From: VAZQ01 sp963744275 | GTDB lineage: Bacteria; Pseudomonadota; Alphaproteobacteria; Rhizobiales; Xanthobacteraceae | Assembly (NCBI GenBank): GCA_963744275.1 | Contig: CAVUSX010000021.1 | Location: forward strand, 744,001-808,000 | Reading direction: 5' to 3' | Length of the DNA: 64,000 nucleotides | Shown: in pieces, positions 36,101-43,838 of the stretch | Position numbering within the stretch: the stretch's first letter is position 1 | How the letters are laid out: the number at the start of each line of letters is the position of its first letter | The notes under the pieces: generated by a model | Told to the model about the DNA's origin: nothing | Database searches by the model: none | Seen by the model: the letters and a program-made list of their open reading frames with translations, nothing else | Translations under genes and position numbers: made by a program

Positions 36101-36260
36101 CATCGTGGGCGGCCTCCTGGTGTCGCAGGCGCTGACGCTCTACACCACCCCGGTCATCTATCTCTGGCTCGACCGGCTGCACCGCCGGCTCGGCGGACGG
36201 CGGCAGGCGCGCGAGCGCGGTCACTTGATCGGCAAGGCGGTGCGGGCGTTGCGGACATAG
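33132..36260 (+). CDS. RND efflux permease, MdtC-like
   Basis: Second RND permease of the operon, 1042 aa, paralogous to the preceding gene. It opens 'MNFSEPFIRRPIGTALIAIG', carries the Asp pair in 'SVGFVVDDAIVMIENAFRNI', and has 'LLIGIVKKNGIMMVDFALEG' in the second half. 'ASPDISFQSMYVLQQKAADI' and 'SIGSSGYNSSVNRGTLFISL' are porter-domain landmarks. In MdtBC pumps one partner is the main proton carrier; which one is active here cannot be told since both keep the Asp pair. No outer-membrane TolC gene follows, so a channel encoded elsewhere must complete the pump. Confidence 0.93.
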   Translation: MNFSEPFIRRPIGTALIAIGLFLIGLVAYQLLPVSSMPTVDFPTISVSANRPGADPETMAATVAAPLERRLGEIPGVTELTSRSSLGLTRISIQFALNRNIDGAARDVQGAINAAIADLPGDLQATPSFRKSNPAAIPILILALTSRTVSPSAIYDAADTVVAQRLSQVKGVAEVSVNGAEQPSIRVRVNPLALANMGLGLEDVRTAIANENAAGPLGVFEGGDRAVTIGINDQLRTASEYDPIVVKAANGTVVRLSAVASIEPGVRNTLSAGWYNKQPSVLLVITKDSTANVIETVDNIFEVLPDIQRYIPAGIDISVLSDRTNTIRASIHDMQLTLLVTIALVMMVVFLFLRRLAATIAAGITVPLALAGTCAAMWVAGFSIDNLSLMALVVSVGFVVDDAIVMIENAFRNIEKGLSPMQAAYEGARQIGFTVISISISLIAAFIPLLFMSGVVGRVFREFSVTLAFAIIISTFVSLSVTPMIVAHFVRAPPSPDATLFDRVVERFLSGMTRLYGRTLTLVLESRGLMLVVMAATLALTAYLYDIAPKGYFPRDDTGLIFGGTQASPDISFQSMYVLQQKAADIVLSDPAVSGVGSSIGSSGYNSSVNRGTLFISLKPLSERGISAEAVINRLRPKVANIPGLSVFMFALQDVRAGARQANSTYQFTLWDPDYQEMVQWAPLVLDKLKTVPQITDVSTDRQPGGLQANVLIDRTAAAKLKVRIQDIDSALNDAFGQRQISTLFTQRNEYRVVMEIDPQYQRDPLDVSRIYVSSSSGTQVPLSAVTKVVRGLQPLVINHQGQFPAATLSFNLAENITLDEATSAVDRAVAELHMPDTLHADYAGDALAYRNSIVGQLLLIGAALVAVYIVLGVLYESLAHPLTIISTLPSAGLGALLALQISKTDLSLIAFIGIILLIGIVKKNGIMMVDFALEGERGRGLEPQQAIFEACLARFRPIMMTTAAALLGALPLVIATGPGSELRRPLGITIVGGLLVSQALTLYTTPVIYLWLDRLHRRLGGRRQARERGHLIGKAVRALRT

Positions 36261-36411
36261 CGCCGTGACGCGGGCCGCTCACTGGTTGCACGAAATCGGA
36301 GCAAGGAATTGAGGCAGGCCTGCCCTGGCTTGCCAAACTTGCAGCGCATTGCGGCCAAATATCCGCGCGATCGGGATTCGAACATCGAGGCTCATGACAG
36401 GAGAGAGCTCG

Positions 36412-37011
36412 ATGTCGAAGTGCGTCGTATCATGCGTCCCCGCCGTTTCAGCCGGCCTGTTCGTGGCCGTGATCGTGCTCGGTGCCAACCGCACCGCCGT
36501 CGCGGCCGACGATTGCCTGGCGGGGCCGGACCACCCGCCGGCTCCAGGGGGGCACTGGTATTATCATCTCGATCACGCCAGCGATCGCAAATGCTGGTAT
36601 CTGGTGGAGCCGGCGGCGCGCGCACCTGCGGCCGAAGCGATGCAACCGCAATCCGCGCCCGAGCCGCAGCCGCCGGCGCCGCAGCCGGGTTTCGGCGCGT
36701 TCTTCTCGACCTTGTCCGCGGGATTCCCAGGGTCGACTGCAGCAGCCCAGCCCCCCACCCCCGATGCACGCGGCCCGCAAACCGCTCCGGCTGACGATCT
36801 CAAGAATACAGAAGCCGCGCCGGCTCGCGATCTCCACCCGGCCCGCCGCCCGGCCGCGCTGGCGGCGCTTGCCCCCAAGCCGCATCAACCCGCACACGCC
36901 CGGCCGCCGGCGGAGCATGCCGACGAACGCGCCGCCGCACCGCCCGATCAGGCGGAGCGTGACGCCCTGTTCCGGGAATTTCTGCGATGGCGGGAGCGCC
37001 AGACGCCGTAG
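36412..37011 (+). CDS. Secreted hypothetical protein, Pro/Ala-rich
   Basis: Unrecognised exported protein of 199 aa. The start at 36412 has AGGAGAGAG upstream and gives a signal peptide (MSKCVVSCVPAVSAGLFVAV) cut near 'AVAAD'. A short conserved-looking Cys-containing segment follows: 'DDCLAGPDHPPAPGGHWYYH' and 'LDHASDRKCWYLVEP', reminiscent of a small domain seen in many rhizobial hypothetical proteins with a H-W-Y-Y-H / R-K-C-W-Y pattern. The remainder is Pro/Ala/Gln-rich and probably disordered, ending in a charged helix 'QAERDALFREFLRWRERQ'. The two Cys could pair in the periplasm. Function unknown; it lies 151 bp after the efflux operon. Confidence 0.6.
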   Translation: MSKCVVSCVPAVSAGLFVAVIVLGANRTAVAADDCLAGPDHPPAPGGHWYYHLDHASDRKCWYLVEPAARAPAAEAMQPQSAPEPQPPAPQPGFGAFFSTLSAGFPGSTAAAQPPTPDARGPQTAPADDLKNTEAAPARDLHPARRPAALAALAPKPHQPAHARPPAEHADERAAAPPDQAERDALFREFLRWRERQTP

Positions 37012-37045
37012 CCAGAGCCTATGAGGGAATTGGAAGCGTCGAGAC

Positions 37046-38116
37046 CTACCGGCTTTGCTTGACCACGATCTCGTCGAAGAGCTTCGTCCACTTGTCGCCT
37101 TCGTCCAGCATTTGCGCCGGGTCGACCACCTTGAAGGGAATCTCCAGCGGCTTGACCTTCATGTTGGTGGGCGTGAAGTCGCGGTCGAGCAAAAGCCGTT
37201 GCGCGTCCGACAGCATGAAGTCCAGGAACAGGATGGCGGCATGGGGATGCGGCGCGCGGCGCATCACGCCGGTGCCGATAAAACGCGAGATGCCGGGCGG
37301 GATCACGTACCATTCGATCGGGGCGCCGCTCTTCTTGAGCTGCTCGACCTTGTATTGATAGGCGGTCAGCGTGAACGGAACCTCGCCCGACACCACCAGA
37401 TTGGCCAGGAGCGTGTGGCCCTTGCGCAGCGAGAGGCCATTGCCGCGCGCCAGGTCGCGGAAGAGCTTCAGTCCCTTTTCCTCGCCCAGCGCCGCGACCA
37501 GGGCGGCGAACCAGATCGGGTCGCTGCCCTCCATCCCGAGCTTGCCCTTCCATTTCGGATCGAGCAAATCATCGTAGGTTTTCGGCAGGTCGGCCGGCTT
37601 GATGAGATCGGTGTTGTAGGCGCTGGTGATGAGGTTGAGCCGGTCGCCGACCCATTCGCGGTGCGGCAACAGGGCGGCGGGGTTCAGATCCGCAAGATAG
37701 GGCGACTTCACCTCCTGCAGGAGCTTCTCGCGGTGCAGCAATTCCATCTCGGCGGCGCTGGTCTCGATCGCATCGACGTCGTAGCGGCCGCCGCGGGCCT
37801 CCACCACGGCGCGCTGCAGAATGTCCTCCGAGCTCGAGCGCCAGAGCTGCAGCTTGATGCCGTATTTCTTCTCGAAGGCGCCGCCGAACACCTTCATGTC
37901 GTCGACGGTCAGCGACGTATAAATGGTGACCGCGCCCTCCCGCTTGGCACCCGCGATCAACCGCGCGGTGCGATCGGGCCCCGAATACATGGCGAGCTCG
38001 GCGAGGCTCGCGCCTTGCGCCAGCGCCCGGCCGGCCTCGAGGGGCACAAGGAGCAAGGCGAGCGCCAGCAGTGCGGCCGATCGCCAAGTCGCGACGACGG
38101 CACCGCGAAGGCTCAT
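37046..38116 (-). CDS. ABC transporter extracellular substrate-binding protein
   Basis: Periplasmic binding protein of the iron/aminoethylphosphonate-type family, 356 aa. A signal peptide ends near 'GRALAQG', then 'LIAGAKREGAVTIYTSLTVD', the family's first strand. Further landmarks are 'YDVDAIETSAAEMELLHREK', 'NLITSAYNTDLIKPADLPKT' and 'IGTGVMRRAPHPHAAILFLD'. I start at the ATG at 38116; a TTG 30 bp upstream is the alternative. The permease, ATPase and bicupin genes with which it probably works lie 1.1-5.5 kb upstream on the same strand, separated from it by the parDE module. The ligand is unknown. Confidence 0.87.
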   Translation of the reverse strand: MSLRGAVVATWRSAALLALALLLVPLEAGRALAQGASLAELAMYSGPDRTARLIAGAKREGAVTIYTSLTVDDMKVFGGAFEKKYGIKLQLWRSSSEDILQRAVVEARGGRYDVDAIETSAAEMELLHREKLLQEVKSPYLADLNPAALLPHREWVGDRLNLITSAYNTDLIKPADLPKTYDDLLDPKWKGKLGMEGSDPIWFAALVAALGEEKGLKLFRDLARGNGLSLRKGHTLLANLVVSGEVPFTLTAYQYKVEQLKKSGAPIEWYVIPPGISRFIGTGVMRRAPHPHAAILFLDFMLSDAQRLLLDRDFTPTNMKVKPLEIPFKVVDPAQMLDEGDKWTKLFDEIVVKQSR

Positions 38117-38323
38117 TGTCAACGAATGGGTGATTTGTCGGATCAAGAACGGATTCCTTTCGTGGGATTGAAAGGATGATCCGACGCCGTTCGGTTTGCA
38201 AGACGTGAAGCACGAGATCGCGACCCTGCAGAGCAGGTTTTGTATTGGGGCGGCGATCAGGACACGCCATCGATCCGGGAACTCGCCAATCCCTCGTGCT
38301 TCGCAAACAAACCTTCCGGCTCT

Positions 38324-38683
38324 TCAGTCTTGCGGAGCCCCGCCGATATGACGGCTTGGTTCCATCCGTTCGTGCAAAACCCGGATTATCTCGATCAGGC
38401 CAGGCCCGACGATATGGTAATAGAGAATGTGTACCGGTCGCCTCACCCTCTCGTCCGGATCATCTGCGCGCGCGTGGCGGAGATGAAAGCTGCGGACGCC
38501 GCGCCCAAGGTCGGTGCGTTCTCGCGCCGCGGGAGCCGCTGGATTTGCAGCTACCTTCAGCATCGCGGTCCTGACGAGCGCAGAGTAGCGGCGTCGGCCG
38601 TCGGGTCCCGATCGACTCGCACTGGTTTCGAGAATGTGCGCCAGATCGGCCTGGGCTGGTCCAGAGAGTCGAAATCGGGCCAC
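38324..38683 (-). CDS. ParE/RelE-family toxin
   Basis: Toxin of a type II module, 119 aa. It opens MARFRLSGPAQADLAHILET, the classic ParE/RelE start with strand and Leu-rich helix. 'RSFHLRHAR' and 'HILYYHIVGPGLIEIIRVLH' form the central strands and the last strand with the I-x-R-(I/V)-L-H motif. Its start lies 5 bp downstream of the antitoxin stop. The tail after 'RVLHERME' (about 10 residues) is longer than usual. ParE-type toxins inhibit DNA gyrase, while RelE-type cut mRNA; this one looks more ParE-like but the sequence does not prove which. Confidence 0.82.
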   Translation of the reverse strand: MARFRLSGPAQADLAHILETSASRSGPDGRRRYSALVRTAMLKVAANPAAPAARERTDLGRGVRSFHLRHARADDPDERVRRPVHILYYHIVGPGLIEIIRVLHERMEPSRHIGGAPQD

Positions 38684-38688
38684 GAGAT

Positions 38689-38970
38689 TCAGCGCGGAGG
38701 TGCGCTCGATGTCACGGTCAGCCCGTCAAGGTAGCCTTCCAGATCCTCGGCATCCACCTCGACGAAATCGCCGCGTTCGAGCGCCTCCACTCCTGCCTTG
38801 ACCTGCAAGCGAAGGGCTTTCAATTTCAAAGCGTCTTCTCGCCGGCGCTGTTGCAGTGCGCGCAGCGCGTCACGCATCGCCTCGCTCGCATTCTGATACT
38901 CGCCGGCCTCGACCACGCGATCCACGAAGGCGTCCTGCTCCGGCGTCAGGCTGATGTTCCGTGTCGGCAT
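38689..38970 (-). CDS. ParD-family antitoxin
   Basis: Antitoxin of 93 aa, starting MPTRNISLTPEQDAFVDRVV, the typical ParD ribbon-helix-helix opening ('ISLT' strand, then 'EYQNASEAMRDALRALQ' helix). The C-terminal part, 'LEALRLQ...' to 'EDLEGYLDGLTV', is acidic and should bind the toxin. The start at 38970 is set by the family N terminus; a much longer open frame upstream reads through a palindromic repeat. A strong sigma-70-like promoter with a palindromic operator sits 24 bp upstream. The pair divides an importer locus. Confidence 0.85.
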   Translation of the reverse strand: MPTRNISLTPEQDAFVDRVVEAGEYQNASEAMRDALRALQQRRREDALKLKALRLQVKAGVEALERGDFVEVDAEDLEGYLDGLTVTSSAPPR

Positions 38971-38994
38971 ATCCTGCTCTCCGTGATCCCGGAG

Positions 38995-39023
38995 ACTATA
39001 GGGGTTATGGCAAATTTTGCCAA
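38995..39023 (-). promoter_or_regulatory. Promoter and palindromic operator of parDE
   Basis: On the minus strand TTGGCA (39018-39023) and TATAGT (38995-39000) are 17 bp apart, a near-consensus sigma-70-like promoter. A 7+1+7 palindrome, TGGCAAATTTTGCCA (39008-39022), overlaps the -35 box and spacer and is a likely ParD binding site for autoregulation. Confidence 0.65.
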
Positions 39024-39093
39024 TGCCGGAGTTCGGGGCGGCTGTGCCCGAAATGCCAGCGCTGCAGGGCGGGCAAGGGCGCGGGACGCGCCG

Positions 39094-39171
39094 TGCCCAC
39101 GCGTGCAGGCGACCAATAATCTTGCCTGTCGAACGCGTGGGCAACGGCGAAAGGGCCGTTGCCCACCCTAC
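39094..39171. repeat. Composite intergenic palindromes near parDE
   Basis: Two nested inverted repeats: TGCCCACGCGT (39094-39104) with ACGCGTGGGCA (39133-39143), and GGGCAACGGC with GCCGTTGCCC (39139-39162). The right edge ends CCCTACAG, like other palindromes in the window. It lies between parD and the end of the bicupin gene. Confidence 0.6.
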
Positions 39172-39226
39172 AGAAAAACGGCGCCGGTTGTGCCGGCGCC
39201 GCAAGATCGGAATTCGTCGATGCGCT

Positions 39227-40351
39227 CTACGCCGACTTGGCGAGCGGCGGCAGGTCGGCGAGCTCCTGGGCGTAGGCCTGGTCCATGCGCGGCGTGAGGC
39301 CGTGCTTGGCGAGCTCGTCGGTGAAGATCTTGCGCACCATCGGGGTCTCGTCCGCATAGTCGATCTGGTCGCCGCCGACGCGGCGGCTGATCCAGGCCTT
39401 GGGAACGCCCTGGGCGTTGCGGATCGCCACCACCTCGTGCTTGAGCGCCAGATAGCGGGCCGGCGTGGTTCCGGTATTGAAATGCTGGTGGAACCACATA
39501 TTGGGCGGCACGATCAGGGTGCCGACCTCCCACGGATAGCGCTGGGGCTCCTCGCCTTCCGGCCACATCAGCGAATAGCCCTCGCCGGACAGGATGATCA
39601 CATAGGCGCCGGGGCCGTGGGCATGGCCCTTCTTGTAGGTGCCGACCGGGAACTGGGAGATGTGGCTGTTCATCGAGCCCTTGGCCATGCTGAAGCGGAT
39701 ATGGCCGCCGCCGGCGCCGCGCTCCTTGGCGCTGATCAGCGGCAGGTTGATCGCGTCGGCGACGAAATTGGTCTGCAGCAGCAGGCCCTTCTGCTCGCCC
39801 TTGGCGCTGAAGTAATCGGGCTCGCCGTTGAAGCGGCTCTTGAAGTCGTGGTCGCAGCCGAAGATGAAATCGATGTCCTCGTAGAGGTTGACCACCGGCG
39901 GCGCATTGGTGACCCCGACGTAGCGCGCCGGCTCCTTGCCGGAGCCGTTGAAATGCTGGTGCCAGGCGTTGAGCGGAATGGCGAACAGGGAGCCCGCCTT
40001 CCACTCGAAGGTGATGCGCTTGCCCTCGCCGTTCCACACCGTGGTGGAGCCGCGGCCTTCGAGAATGAGGATCATCTCCTCGAACAGCTGCCGATGCGGC
40101 TCGAGCTTCTTGCCGGGCGGGATCTCCATGACATAGCTGTCGTTGGAGATGCGCGAGGCGTCGTGATTGACGAACACCGCGTTGCCGCCGCGCCGCGCCC
40201 AGGGCTTGAGCTCGACGGTCCGCAGGTTGCGCACGTAGAGCGCCGGGATGATCTCGAGCCCCTCGTTCTTGATCCAGCGCGTGTAGGGAGTTTCTTTTTC
40301 AGAGGCAAATTTCTTTGCCAGGTCTTCCGAGACGAGGGCGTTCTTGGCCAT
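39227..40351 (-). CDS. Bicupin protein
   Basis: Protein of 374 aa with two cupin barrels, opening MAKNALVSEDLAKKFASEKE. The first (about 65-150) has 'PPGKKLEPHRQLFEEMILIL', where the usual H-x-H is reduced to one His. The second (about 225-310) has 'YKKGHAHGPGAYVIILSGEG' with an intact H-x-H but no Glu, and 'WFHQHFNTG' supplies the later His. Metal binding is thus plausible in the second barrel only. Relatives are ring-cleaving dioxygenases such as gentisate 1,2-dioxygenase or sugar/organic-acid-binding cupins. It follows the ABC ATPase gene by 146 bp on the same strand, suggesting it acts on or senses the imported compound. Confidence 0.75.
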   Translation of the reverse strand: MAKNALVSEDLAKKFASEKETPYTRWIKNEGLEIIPALYVRNLRTVELKPWARRGGNAVFVNHDASRISNDSYVMEIPPGKKLEPHRQLFEEMILILEGRGSTTVWNGEGKRITFEWKAGSLFAIPLNAWHQHFNGSGKEPARYVGVTNAPPVVNLYEDIDFIFGCDHDFKSRFNGEPDYFSAKGEQKGLLLQTNFVADAINLPLISAKERGAGGGHIRFSMAKGSMNSHISQFPVGTYKKGHAHGPGAYVIILSGEGYSLMWPEGEEPQRYPWEVGTLIVPPNMWFHQHFNTGTTPARYLALKHEVVAIRNAQGVPKAWISRRVGGDQIDYADETPMVRKIFTDELAKHGLTPRMDQAYAQELADLPPLAKSA

Positions 40352-40497
40352 GCAGTTCTCTCCTTGCGGTCTTCGGCTTCGGTTGGCTTGAGCGGCTTTC
40401 CGGCACTTCCGGATGCGGACCGGATACCCGCACTCCGGTGAATGGTCTCTTTATATAGTCGCATTTCCGGGGGAAAACCACTTTTCCGGGACATGGG

Positions 40498-41721
40498 TCA
40501 GCTCGGCGGGGCGTTCGGCGGCGCCGCCTCGGTCGCAGCCGCGGGCACCGGAGCCGCCAGGGCCGAGGGGGCCGCGTTGGCGGCCGGAGCCGGGGTCGCG
40601 ACCACCGCGGCCTGCGCCCCCGAGGCCGGAATGGCTACGCACTTCTCCGCCTTCATGCGCAGATAGATGGGATCGCCGACCGGGGTCCGCAGCGAGGGGT
40701 GCGCCCGCGCCAGCAGCACGACCTCGCCGACCTTGACCTGGAAATCGAGGTGCTCGCCCAGGAAGTCCTTGGCGGTGACCACCGCCTTGCAGACATTGTC
40801 GCCGTCGGCGGCCGGCAGCGGCTGCTCCGACAGCTCCACGTCCTCGGGCCGCACCGAGACCGTCACGGCGCCGTCCTTGACGACCCCCTGGCTCGCCTGC
40901 ACCCGCAGCGGGCCCATGGCGGAGCCGATCAGGCAGCGTCCGTTGCCGTCGTCGAGCGCCGCCACGGTGCCGCCGATGAAATTGGTGGTGCCGACGAAAT
41001 CGGCCACGAACTGGTTGCAGGGCTGCTCGTAGATCTGCCGCGGCGTGCCGATCTGCACCACGCGGCCGTCGTTCATCACCGCGATCTCGTGCGACAGCGC
41101 CAGGGCCTCGCTCTGGTCGTGGGTGACATAGACGGTGGTCAGGCCCAGCTCGCGCTGCAACCGCTTGAGCTCCGAGCGCATCCGGTCGCGCAGCTTGGCG
41201 TCGAGATTGGACAAGGGCTCGTCCAGCAGCAAGAGCTGCGGCTCCATCACCAGCGCGCGCGCGAGCGCCAGGCGCTGCTGCTGGCCGCCGGAGAGCTTGG
41301 TGGCCTCGCGGTCCACCAGCTGGTCGAGCTGGACCGCGTGGAGGACCCGCATGACCCGCTCCTCGATCTCCTTCTTGCGCAGCTTGCGGACCTCGAGCGG
41401 AAACGCCGCGTTCTGGAACACGTTCATATGCGGCCAGATGGCGTAGGACTGGAACACCATCCCGAAATTGCGCTTGTTGGGCGCCACGAAGATGCGCTTG
41501 GCCGACGAATACATGACCTTGCCGGCGACCTCGATCTCGCCCGAGCTCGGCCGCTCGAGCCCCGCGATCGAGCGCAGCGTCGTGGTCTTGCCGCAGCCCG
41601 AGGGTCCCAGCAGCGTGAACAGCTTGCCTTCCGGAACCTCGAAGCTGACATCCTGGGCGGCCTTGACCACGGTCCCGCGCTCGCCCGGATATTCGGTAAA
41701 CAGCGATCTGACGCTCAGCAC
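40498..41721 (-). CDS. ABC transporter ATP-binding protein
   Basis: Importer ATPase, 407 aa, of the FbpC/PotA type. It has Walker A 'GPSGCGKTT' (39-47), signature 'LSGGQQQR' (143-150), Walker B near 162-169 ('QLLLLDEP') and a TOBE domain with 'VSVRPEDVELSEQPLPAADG'. The last 45 residues are an Ala/Pro-rich tail ('AAVVATPAPAANAAPSALAA') not usual in the family and probably disordered. The permease gene ends 80 bp upstream, same strand. Together with it and the binding protein at 37-38 kb it would form one importer. Confidence 0.9.
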   Translation of the reverse strand: MLSVRSLFTEYPGERGTVVKAAQDVSFEVPEGKLFTLLGPSGCGKTTTLRSIAGLERPSSGEIEVAGKVMYSSAKRIFVAPNKRNFGMVFQSYAIWPHMNVFQNAAFPLEVRKLRKKEIEERVMRVLHAVQLDQLVDREATKLSGGQQQRLALARALVMEPQLLLLDEPLSNLDAKLRDRMRSELKRLQRELGLTTVYVTHDQSEALALSHEIAVMNDGRVVQIGTPRQIYEQPCNQFVADFVGTTNFIGGTVAALDDGNGRCLIGSAMGPLRVQASQGVVKDGAVTVSVRPEDVELSEQPLPAADGDNVCKAVVTAKDFLGEHLDFQVKVGEVVLLARAHPSLRTPVGDPIYLRMKAEKCVAIPASGAQAAVVATPAPAANAAPSALAAPVPAAATEAAPPNAPPS

Positions 41722-41801
41722 GTTCGTCCCCGTCCCTGGTCGTTTCGTCCGCTCACTATCGAGCGCTCATTGTTGATTGTCCGTTCAGCCACCCTACTCG
41801 C

Positions 41802-43586
41802 TCATGCATCCGCTATCCCGAACCGCTTGCCCACCAGCTGGGCCAGCATCACCAGGCAGAACAGCAGGATGATCAGCATGACGCCGAGCGCGGACAGCTC
41901 GACATACTGACCATTCTGCCACAGCTCCCATATCATGACCGATACCACCTCGGTGCCCGGGCTATAGAGCAGGATGGAGCTCGACAGCTCGCGGATCGAC
42001 ACGATCAGCACATAAATCCAGCCCGCGAGCAATCCCGGCTTGAGCAGCGGCAGGATGACGCGGCGGAAGGTCATGCCCCAGGAGGCGCCGCTGGTGGCGG
42101 CCGATTCCTCCAGCTCCTTGTGGATCTGCATCATCGAGGTCGAGTTGTAACGCATGCCATAGGGCATGAAGCGCGTCACGTAGGCGATCAGCATGATCCA
42201 GATCGTGCCGTAGACCCCGATATCGATGTAGAGATAGCAGATCATGATCGACAGGCCGAGCACCAGGCCCGGGAATACCAGCGGCAGCGAGGCCAGATTG
42301 TCGAGGAGCCAGCGCCCCGGCAGCTTGGTGCGCACCACGATCCAGGAGATCACCGCCGTCAAGAGCATGATCAGGGTCGCGGTGGAGAAGGCCAGGAACA
42401 GGCTGTTGCGGACGATGCCGGCGAAGCCCGGATAGTCCAGCACGGTGCGGTAGGACGCGAACGTGATGCGGTGCAGCGCCGCCCAGGACGGCGCGCTGTA
42501 GAACCGCTGCAGCGACGACCACACCAGCACCAGGAACGGCAGCAGCACGATCACCACGAAATACAGGATGAAGAACCCCGCCGTCACGTAGCGCCAGCCG
42601 CCGAGGTCGATGGTGCGCGGCCGGAAGCCCTTGCCGGTGACGGTGGCGAAGCGCGCGCCCTGGCCGGACAGCCGCGATTGCAGGTAGATGCCGACCGAGG
42701 TCATCATGAGCAGCGTCACCGCATAGGCGGAGGCGAGCCCGACCTGGCTCGGATATTGATGGATCGCCAGGTAGATCGACGAGGTATAGACCTGGATGCC
42801 GACCGGCAGGCCGAGCAGCGCCGGCACCTCGAACGATTCGACCGCGCGCACCAGCAGGATCAGGAGCGAGCCCGCCGCCGCCGGCCAGGCCAGCTGCAAG
42901 GTGATGCGGCGCGCGACCTGGAGCACCGAGGCTCCGCTCATCAGCGCGGATTCCTCGAGCGCCGGATCCATCGAGCGGAACGCCGCCGTCATCAGGAGGA
43001 AGGCCATCGGGGAATAGTGCAGCCCGTCGACCCAGACCATGCCGGTCATGGTGTAGATGTCGACGAAGACGGTGTCGGTCGAAAACAGCCCCTGCAGGAC
43101 GCCGTTGATGATGCCGATCTTCGGGCTCGCCAGCATGATCCACGACACCGCGAACAGGATGCTGGGGATCACCAGCGGGATGATCGAGAGGCCGAAGAAC
43201 AGCTTCTTGAACGGCGTATTGGTGCGCTCGTTCATCCAGGCGAGCGCGGTGCCCAGGCAGAGCGAGAGCGCCGCCGCCCCGATCGCGAACTCGACCGAAT
43301 TGAGGAACAGGCGAAAGGTCTCGGTGCTGAAATAGGCGGTGCGGAAATTGTCCAGCGTGTAGCGCGCCGGCACGGTCGCGGTCTGCGGGGTGAGGAAGCT
43401 CTGCCAGAGCAGGAAGGTGAGCGGCACCAGCGACAGCCAGACGACCAGCGCGGCCGGTCCGCCGACCAGGAGCCATTTGAAATCGAGCGCCGGCCGGGAT
43501 GCGGATTGGGCCGGGGCCGGCAGACGGGACAGCCGCGGGCTTGCCCCGGGGGGCAGGTGCGCGAGCTGGCCGACCGTCTCCGTCAT
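41802..43586 (-). CDS. ABC transporter permease, fused double unit
   Basis: Inner-membrane permease of 594 aa, built of two homologous halves with about twelve membrane spans, as in FbpB-like importers. The EAA-type loops are 'ALEESALMSGASVLQVARRI' in the first half and 'ELEESAATSGASWGMTFRRV' in the second. The N-terminal 35 residues are cytoplasmic and Pro-rich. The gene lies 80 bp upstream of the ATPase and 250 bp after the EutA-like gene, all on the minus strand. A 26-bp perfect palindrome separates it from the EutA-like gene, so the operon may be attenuated there. Confidence 0.9.
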   Translation of the reverse strand: MTETVGQLAHLPPGASPRLSRLPAPAQSASRPALDFKWLLVGGPAALVVWLSLVPLTFLLWQSFLTPQTATVPARYTLDNFRTAYFSTETFRLFLNSVEFAIGAAALSLCLGTALAWMNERTNTPFKKLFFGLSIIPLVIPSILFAVSWIMLASPKIGIINGVLQGLFSTDTVFVDIYTMTGMVWVDGLHYSPMAFLLMTAAFRSMDPALEESALMSGASVLQVARRITLQLAWPAAAGSLLILLVRAVESFEVPALLGLPVGIQVYTSSIYLAIHQYPSQVGLASAYAVTLLMMTSVGIYLQSRLSGQGARFATVTGKGFRPRTIDLGGWRYVTAGFFILYFVVIVLLPFLVLVWSSLQRFYSAPSWAALHRITFASYRTVLDYPGFAGIVRNSLFLAFSTATLIMLLTAVISWIVVRTKLPGRWLLDNLASLPLVFPGLVLGLSIMICYLYIDIGVYGTIWIMLIAYVTRFMPYGMRYNSTSMMQIHKELEESAATSGASWGMTFRRVILPLLKPGLLAGWIYVLIVSIRELSSSILLYSPGTEVVSVMIWELWQNGQYVELSALGVMLIILLFCLVMLAQLVGKRFGIADA

Positions 43587-43657
43587 GTCGCCAACCTGCG
43601 CTAAAGTCCCGTTTCCAAAACTTCGATCACTGCTCTCATCGCCCCGGCCGGGCCCAT

Positions 43658-43728
43658 TGTAGGGCGCAATCGCTTTATTGCGCCATCAGCCCCGGCCAAG
43701 CGGCGCAATAAAGCGATTGCGCCCTACG
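43658..43728. repeat. Perfect 26-bp palindrome between eutA-like and permease genes
   Basis: Two perfectly complementary 26-nt arms, beginning GTAGGGCGCAATCGCT and ending with its complement, flank a 17-nt loop. The outer ends resemble the 11051 and 54017 repeats (TGTAGG...CCTAC), but the arms are different, so this is a sister family. It lies in the gap between two genes of one minus-strand operon. Confidence 0.85.
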
Positions 43729-43838
43729 CTCGCGCGCGCGCGGGGCCTCCAGATCAGGTCCGATCAGCCGTCTTGCCGGCGGCGTGCGTCGCGTGCGCGT
43801 GGTCGTGGTGGTGATCATGGCCATGCGGGTGCGCGTGG

